Shown in pieces: positions 57,336 to 64,000 of a stretch of 64,000 nucleotides of DNA. The notes below the pieces were generated by a model. The model ran no database searches, was not told where the DNA came from, and worked only from the letters and a program-made list of their open reading frames with translations. The DNA comes from Limnanthes douglasii subsp. nivea (Eukaryota > Streptophyta > Magnoliopsida > Brassicales > Limnanthaceae), in the NCBI GenBank assembly GCA_036936605.1, contig JAUPFV010000005.1:62826742-62890741 (forward strand), in the 5' to 3' direction. Each line of letters starts with the position of its first letter. Position 1 is the stretch's first letter. Position numbers and translations under genes: made by a program.

Positions 57336-59314
57336 TACAAGCTTACCTCGTCATTATAAGAAGTTTATACTATATGTAGAATATAACCTTATCCATTATA
57401 ATATTTTATAATTTTATAATTTGGACCTTCAATCCTAAATATTTATAATCATGGGGAGTACAATTATACCTGAATGAGTACCCACAATTTAGTATGAATT
57501 ATAAAATAGCACACAAAATAATAAAAATTATATTTAACTCCTTTGATTCTATTATCATGGATGGTCAACAAAAAATATTGGTTAGATAAAGTAAATGTTT
57601 CCCTAATTTAATAAAATGTATTTAATAATATATTGATTTAAAAGAACGATAATTAGGATAAAATGCAACACTAACCACTATTCTTAAAGGTCGTTTAAAC
57701 GGAAATTCATGGAATATCTATTACCATTAGATATTAACTTTGATATTTATAAATATAGAAGCATAGTTATTAAAAAAATTCATTTTTTTATTTTTTGTTT
57801 TATATATGCGATTCAACAGGTTTTAGGTTTATCGTTGATCAATTGAATTGATCAAGAGTTTTGGGGTGATTTGATGTTGTAATGGTCTGAATGAATTAGA
57901 TTTTAATTTTATGATGGATCGGATCTTTTGGACTATAATTTACACCATTTTTTGTAACCCTTTACTCTTTGCGAGAGAATTAAAAAAAAAACTAGATTTT
58001 GGATTATATGACCTGGGACATTGTTGCTTTACCTTGTGATTTTTTGTTTTTGTTTTTTTTGTTGTAGTTGAATATCATTTTCCAAAGTATATAAAATTTT
58101 ATCTCAACCATTTTCGACCAAACGTTTAGGAGTCTTAGAATACATTTAAATTATTTGTTGATGGGTTCATACCCTTACCCGGTCAAACCTTGGAGATGTC
58201 TCCAAGTTAGCTCGTGCTGACCTGTTCATGTTTCATTAAAAACATTTTGTCGATCCCAACCTCAATCGAGGGGAAAAAATTAAATTGCAAAAGATAAAAG
58301 AGTACAACTAACAAATAACAGGTCGCTATAGTTATTGGGATATTTTTTTGAATCAAACATATTCCAGATTTGCTTCATATTGTCCCATATCGCTTCTAGA
58401 TCTAGAACAATATCATTTGGTCCTTTCAAAATATGTAAAAAGGACTATTAAATTCCAAATAGCATACCCTTTATTATGTCCAAATAATGTAATAATAAAT
58501 ACTAAGTTCCTAAAAATTGCGGATAGTCCTTTCAAACAATATATGAAGAAGTACAAAAAATAACATAGTCATTTTAAATAATGTAGAAAATATGTTAAAA
58601 GTCGAGCAAAACAAAGAATTAATCTTGTTCCTTAACATTCGTTGGCGAGAGGTTTATTCTTCAAAAATATTACCAGAAAGATTTGACAGGAGATGGTGAT
58701 AAGGATATATATCCTTCACATAGTATATATTTCTTATGCTAACAAATTACACTTGTACAAAATATTGACAAAGGGATAAGTAACCATTACATCACGTTAG
58801 TACATCAGATGAGGACAAAACATTACTTTAGGCAAGAACCATGAATAAAATGATGGTAATGTTTATTATGAACCGAGAACGATAAACCGACGCGTAATAA
58901 GAACCGAAACAAACCTATAAGATAATGTTAGACGAATTTCATGATAAAGACCAGAGTAACAAGTATTCGAGCTGAGGGTAACACACATACATGGACGAAG
59001 ATCCTAACAAACGCACAAAAAAACAGACTAATGTATATGAGCGACTGTCGTGAAGTAATACATGTCGACATAATGATGAGTAACACACTTGAACGCTCAA
59101 TATGAGATGCGATCGATATTTAAATAAGTTTGACCTAATTCAAATATGTAATAAGTAAATATTCAATATAGAAAGATAAAATTCCCTTGTAAACAATATA
59201 AAATAAAGGAAGGCCCTAACAATGATGGTGTAGAAAAAAAAATTAATATACAAAAAATTATATATTTTCCTTTAAAAGTTCTAAATAAAATACCTTATCA
59301 TTATTAACTAACCA
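57336..59314. other. region between two head-to-head gypsy elements
   Basis: No protein-coding similarity. The two elements start on opposite strands at 56.8 and 59.3 kb, so their 5' LTRs should lie here, but I could not pair any inverted LTR copies. The part at 58730-59120 resembles the leader minisatellite at 57.0-57.3 kb in style (ACCATGAATAAAATGATGGTAAT, GAACCGAGAACGATAAACC) in the opposite orientation. 57700-58300 contains nothing I recognise. Confidence 0.45.
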
Positions 59315-60925
59315 ATGGTGAAAACAAAATCAGAGAATCGAAATGGAAAACTAAGACACCTGTTTGGGTCGGGGAACCTAGCTATAAGTTCAAAAATAGT
59401 GGCAAGACAACCAACCGAATGGGTTAATTTGGAGCAATATCAACCATCACGTGCTATGTTTGGCCAGCAGCAAATGATCGGTGAAGCCGAGATCACTATC
59501 ATCAAATTATCGTCCAAGGTCATGTCTCAAGGAGGTCAACCCCAAAACGAACCCATTAACCCAGTCGTTGTCGTGCATGCAGATCCTGCGCTAGTTTAGA
59601 GAGATAATCCTCCCAAACAAAGGATATTCATTAAACCATCTAATATCCAACTGTTGGAAGAAATGAGATGAGAACAAATCAAAGTAGGCTCTTTACAAGT
59701 CGAGAGATAACATACGACACGGAAGAGGACGGAAATAATGACAGAGGTACTTCAACTATTGACAGAAATGGTTAGAGAATAAATTTTTTTTTGGATTGGG
59801 AGGTCAATAAATCAAGTTACACGGTTAGATGGAAACATAAGAGTAAGGAGCACGATGGCGAAAACTGGGGAGATAAACATACCAAAAAGAATCACAGGGA
59901 GGCGAACGCGAGAAGTAGTCTAGCAACACTATCTCTATGAGAATAAAGGAAAAATTAAGGCTGAGTACAATGGCGAAATACCAAAATACCGACTTATATT
60001 CTACAAGAATCTCCCTTTGTAAGGAATATCCTAGAAGGAAAGCTACCAAAACAATTTTCTTTATACCAAATAGACTTCTACAATAGTTTAGGGACATGAT
60101 GATTTCATTTAACCGAGACGACGTCCTGCCAAGAAGGAAGGTTCATGATTTCTAAGGTTTATGAAGCGCTTCAAAAACAAATTCTTGGGTAATTAGAATT
60201 ATAAAAATGATGGGTCATCCATCATGAACATATATCAACGGAAATGAGAGATGATTAAAATTTATGTGAAAAGTTTTGTGCTCGGGATGAGTATGTTGTC
60301 CACGTCCAAGGAAGAGGCTTTGTTCCAAAAATGATTAGACACCAAGGGACCCATATACGATGACCTCGTATGATTCATGGTCGATACTATGGGTGACATC
60401 TTTTCAATGTCAAACTAGTTCATTCGAGTAGAAGATTCGAAGAGAGAAGCATATGCTCTTTCAACGCCCCAACCGCCAAAGGCATCAACACTTGGCAAGA
60501 AAAGAAGAGACAAGGACAAACGCAATGACACCAGACGTGATGGTCTCTCTCATATTTCACTGAGCATGCCAAAGGCATCATACTTTGATAACCCCGCTCA
60601 TAAACAATATCGCCGTCATTTACAACAAAACTAACGGAAAGATAAGATACCAACCAACTCTTCATATGCTAGTTTCGAGAAACGATCGGTCTCGCAGATT
60701 CCATTGTGCTTACTATAATGACCATGGACTCTTCACCATCGTCTTTTGGCAGCTACGGGAAGAAATTGAGTGGCTGGTTGACAATGTGGAGCTCATTCAA
60801 TTTGTAAGGCGCAATGATGTCGAGCGTTCTGATGCTAAAAATACCATGAACCAACCGACATGGAACGTGATCAATGACAAGACAAAAAAATCAAGCATCA
60901 ATGGATATATATCATCTTCGGGATG
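59315..60925 (+). pseudogene. gag remnant of the 59.3-64 kb element
   Basis: Opens with MVKTKSENRNGKLRH and runs 94 codons to a stop at 59597-59599. Further short frames follow, with capsid-like sequence near 60030-60420 that is badly eroded. At 60585-60926 the frame holds HCAYYNDHGLFTIVFWQLREEIE, which aligns with the Tat gag knuckle (C-x2-H/Y-x4-H form). The final expected Cys is lost. Confidence 0.6.
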
Positions 60926-61790
60926 ATGGGACACATTTTCCGGATCAAGGATAAACGCTCGGAAAATTTACAAAAAACCCTTAAGCTCCACATGGTGGAC
61001 GATTCTTCCCATCACGATTATCGAAAGTCGATCCCCGATTTAACCTTTAATGACGATCATCTGAGGGGCGTGGTCACCCCCCCACGAAGATGCCATGATC
61101 ATCAACCTAGAAATATAGGATCATGGTACCCACATTTGGGTAGATAATGATAGCTCGTCCAACGTGATCTTCAAATCCAGTTGTGAAAATATATTAGGAG
61201 TACCTCCATACAAGCCAATAGACAGCTGGTTAGCTATGAGGGTAGCTCATCTATGTGTGTTGGGAATATTAAACTTTTGGTGACTGATGGCAAAGAAAAC
61301 AAAGAAAAAGTAATCCATGCGTTATTTATGATAGTCGACGCGTCTAGTTTATAAAACGTCATTGTAGGACGACCTTGATTGCTTATAATGGAAGTTGAGG
61401 CCACATATTTTCGGTTATGGCTCAAGTATCGCGTTAAGGATCGGTCGAAATAATAAGAAGAATCCAATGATGTTTCTGAAGATGTTATGCGATAAAATTA
61501 GCTTCAGTGGAGTCGGCCCAACAATAATTTATAAAATCGAGGGAGGATTGTCAGCTTGGTGATAATGAAAGCATGTGTGAGGACCCCCTAAAAGATATAA
61601 CTGGAGATCCCTTAACGACATGGAAATTAATTTGATTAGGGAACCAATTGGATCCTAACTTCAAAGAAAAATTGTTGGATTTAATATAATAAAAATTGGA
61701 TGGTTTTTCCTAGAGATTTCTGATAATGTTTCAATTGATACAAGGTTACAACCGATTCGACAAAAACGGAAAATGTTTTATTGAGAGAAA
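60926..61790 (+). pseudogene. protease remnant of the 59.3-64 kb element
   Basis: DLTFNDDHLRGVVTPP at about 61030-61085 matches the protease lead-in of the 54.8-kb copy (LTFNNDDLRGVV). After a shift, an active-site-like VDNDSSSNVIF occurs near 61137-61170, and further downstream a retropepsin-type C-terminal region to about 61480. Several frameshifts. Confidence 0.7.
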
Positions 61791-63350
61791 TCTGACGTCA
61801 TTGCCAAAGAAGTTGAGAAATTAATCAAGTTAGGACACAAAAGAGAAGAAAAGTGCCAAACCTAGATTATCACTCTCGTATTCATAAAAATAAAAAGCGT
61901 GCAATGAGGATGTGTGGCGACTTACCCGACCTCAACAAAGCCTGCCCAAAGGATATTTTTCTCATACCTCACATTGATCAGCTTGTAGATGCATCCTTGA
62001 GCAATGAGCTACTCTCCTTGATGGATACATATTCAGGATACAATCAGATAAAGATTCACCCACATGGCAAGAAACACATTGTTATCTAAACTGAGTGAGG
62101 TTTGTAGTGCTATAAAGTTATGTTTTGCGGTTTAAAAAATGCACGATTATTCTATCAGAGACTAGTCAACCAAATTTTCAACAAACAACTAGGAGCGAAC
62201 ATTGAGGCCTACATCAACGACATGATCGTTAATAGTGACACCAAGAATATGCAGCTAGATGTTCTATCTAAAATCTTCACCATATTACACCAATTCAACC
62301 TCAAGCTAAATCTTTTAAAATTATATTTCAGTGTTCAAAGCGGCAAGCTTCTATGATAGATCGTCAACAATAATGCAATGCAGGCTGATCCCAAACAGCT
62401 AAGGGCATTACTTGATATGAATCCTCCGCCAAACATCGAGGAGATTCAAACACTCACACGTGGCCTAACGGCTATATCGTGATTCACCTCCCCGAGCCCC
62501 TGACAAAAGTCACACTTTATTTGAGATCCTTAAAAGAATAAAAAAGTTCCTATGGAACAAAGAATGTGAAAAATCATTTGCACCCTAAAAAACAACTTGA
62601 CATCACTGAAAATTTTATCAACTCCAATCCGAGGTGAATTTTTGTATATATATATGTCTCTAAACACGTCATCATTGTCGATTTTGTTAGAGAACGAGAA
62701 GGAACGCAACTACCGATCTATTATTTTAGCAAAAGCTTAATCAGCGTAGAGACACGATACTTGAACCTTGAAAAGTTAGCATTGGGACTTGTGGTAGTAG
62801 CAAAAAAATGTGTCCTTACTTCCAAATCCACACGATCATCTTTCTCACTTTATTTCCTCTCAAAATCATCTTTCAAAAGTCTAACTTTTTAACGAGAATC
62901 ATACAATGTTCGGTCAATCTTGGCGAATATGAGATCATGTATGAGCTATATACGACAATCAAAGGGCAGTGCCAAGTTGTGGCTGATTTCATAAATAAAT
63001 TTACCAATGATAGAGTCAAACATACATATAACATGATAACCTGTAGGGAAGAGAAAAATGAATGGGTCATCTAAGTGGGTGGTGCGTCCAACACTCGTGA
63101 GGGAGGAGCCGGTGATCTACTCCGAGCAGCATTTGGGAAAGAATTGAGCCATTCGATCAATTTGTGCTTTAACTTCACTAATACACCGTTAAATACGAAT
63201 TGGTCATCGGATGGTTCAAATTGGCTCATATATATAGAGCTAAAAACAATAATATCCGCTCTAACTCCCAAGTTATGATAAGTCAGGAATATGGCGTATA
63301 CGAGGCCAAACATGACAACATGAAAGGCTACTTGGAGACCTTATAGACTT
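61791..63350 (+). pseudogene. RT and RNase H remnant of the 59.3-64 kb element
   Basis: 61853-62089 reads MCGDLPDLNKACPKD, then LMDTYSGYNQIKIHP (catalytic Asp kept). 62120-62356 reads FCGLKNARLFYQRLVN, then AYINDMIVNSD, where the catalytic Asp pair is reduced to Asn-Asp. The RT-linked RNase H follows (LNLEKLALGLVVVAKK, VNLGEYEIMYELYTTIKGQ near 62890-62970). The second RNase H is eroded at about 63070-63350. Not functional. Confidence 0.8.
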
Positions 63351-63479
63351 TGGAAAAGAAATTCGACTAGCTCTAGTATGAGTAAGTGCTCAGATCAGAT
63401 AATTTAACTACAGACTCATTGGAAAAAAAACTGCTCTAGATACAACTCGCTCATAATTTAAAAAATAATACTTATTGGG

Positions 63480-64000
63480 AGGATAACATACACCAATATA
63501 AGTTCTTCACAACTGGAACCGTAATGACTGGGGACAGACATACTTATCCTACTTACGTGACCAAATTCTTTCATCAAATAAATCCAAGACTAGAGCATTG
63601 AAGCTGCAGATGATTAAATATGTGGTTTTCGATAATGTCTTTTATATAAAGAATTCCACATGGCCAACGTGGCAGTGTATAAACAAATAAGAGGCTATTA
63701 TGACCCTCACTGATCTACACGAAGGGATAACAAGGGCTAACTGTGGGCATCAAAGTTTAATTCAACGTTTTTTTGGCATGTTTTTACTGGCCCAAACTAG
63801 CAGTCGATACCAACACTTTAGTACAAGATTGTGAAGCCATCCAAATGTACGCCAACATAAGTCATCTACCCGGCGAACCATAGAGTGTTTTCCATATCCT
63901 TTTCCATTTCGACAAATAAAATAAATACTTTGGCGAAAAAGACCGCTACTATAAATAAAGACTTTTTCCAAAAAATTATACTCTCATTTAACTTTTTTTA
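63480..64000 (+). pseudogene. integrase N-terminal remnant, cut by the window end
   Basis: The + strand reads FYIKNSTWPTWQC-like linker, then TLTDLHEGITRANCGHQSLI (63700-63765), the H-x-G...H-containing part of the integrase zinc-binding domain. An eroded C-x2-C region follows near 63825-63850. The catalytic core would be off the window or lost. Confidence 0.6.

Larger units (their letters stand above)
59315..64000 (+). mobile_element. gypsy (Tat-type) element, degenerate, + strand, runs off the window
   Basis: Gag start (59315), gag remnants to about 60.9 kb, protease (60.96-61.5), RT (61.8-62.4), RNase H (62.4-63.3) and the N-terminal integrase zinc domain (63.5-63.97) are in order. It is the same family as the 50.2-56.8 kb element, lying opposite to it. 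No LTR was identified. Stops throughout. Confidence 0.75.

Overview
This window looks like repeat-rich nuclear DNA from a flowering plant, probably a eudicot. It is AT-rich, has GT-AG introns with short exons, and is packed with plant-type transposable elements (Mutator-like, Ty3/gypsy of the Tat lineage, L1-type LINEs). I see one intact host gene: a 21-exon gamma-tubulin complex component 2 (GCP2/Spc97 family) gene at 34.4-43.3 kb on the + strand. I joined its exons by hand; every junction keeps frame and gives a full-length product of about 696 aa. Everything else recognisable is transposon-derived and broken.

Layout. 0-3.4 kb: a Mutator-like (MULE) transposase pseudogene on the minus strand, cut by the window start. 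3.4-9.5 kb: AT-rich intergenic DNA with old dispersed repeats. 9.5-14.7 kb: an old Tat-type gypsy element (minus), with two LTRs and a 5-bp target duplication, sitting inside an unidentified acidic open frame whose two halves rejoin in frame. 14.7-20.3 kb: a diverged second copy of the 6.7-8.4 kb repeat, which has a solo-LTR-like insertion inside it, then a tandem array with a roughly 0.3-kb unit. 20.4-34.15 kb: the ORF1 of a LINE, split by two nested insertions. These are an 11.47-kb gypsy/Tat element (21120-32585, TSD TGGAT) and a 903-bp terminal-inverted-repeat element (32622-33524, 9-bp TSD). 34.4-43.3 kb: GCP2. 43.5-47.96 kb: a second LINE (+ strand, ORF1 and ORF2, several stops and shifts) ending abruptly at a truncated gypsy element (minus, 47.96-50.2 kb). 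50.2-56.8 kb: a third gypsy element (minus) whose integrase is split by about 520 bp of foreign, possibly organelle-like sequence. 57-59.3 kb: leader-like minisatellites and unexplained DNA. 59.3-64 kb: a gypsy element of the same family as the third, in opposite orientation, running off the window.

How the parts relate. The most complete transposon (21.1-32.6 kb) has the Tat layout: LTR, primer-binding site, gag with a CHHC knuckle, DTG protease, RT, a second RNase H and integrase. A 4.9-kb 3' region follows, carrying minisatellites built on a TTCGAAG/TTCGAGG core and a long antisense gene resembling the plant 'putative gypsy type transposon' family. Its LTRs are both 413 bp and differ at 11 positions by my hand count, so it is fairly young, but gag and pol carry several stops and frameshifts. 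I found no clearly new biological system. The most informative structures are the nested insertions whose target duplications restore reading frames, the antisense gene, and a GC-AG intron in GCP2.
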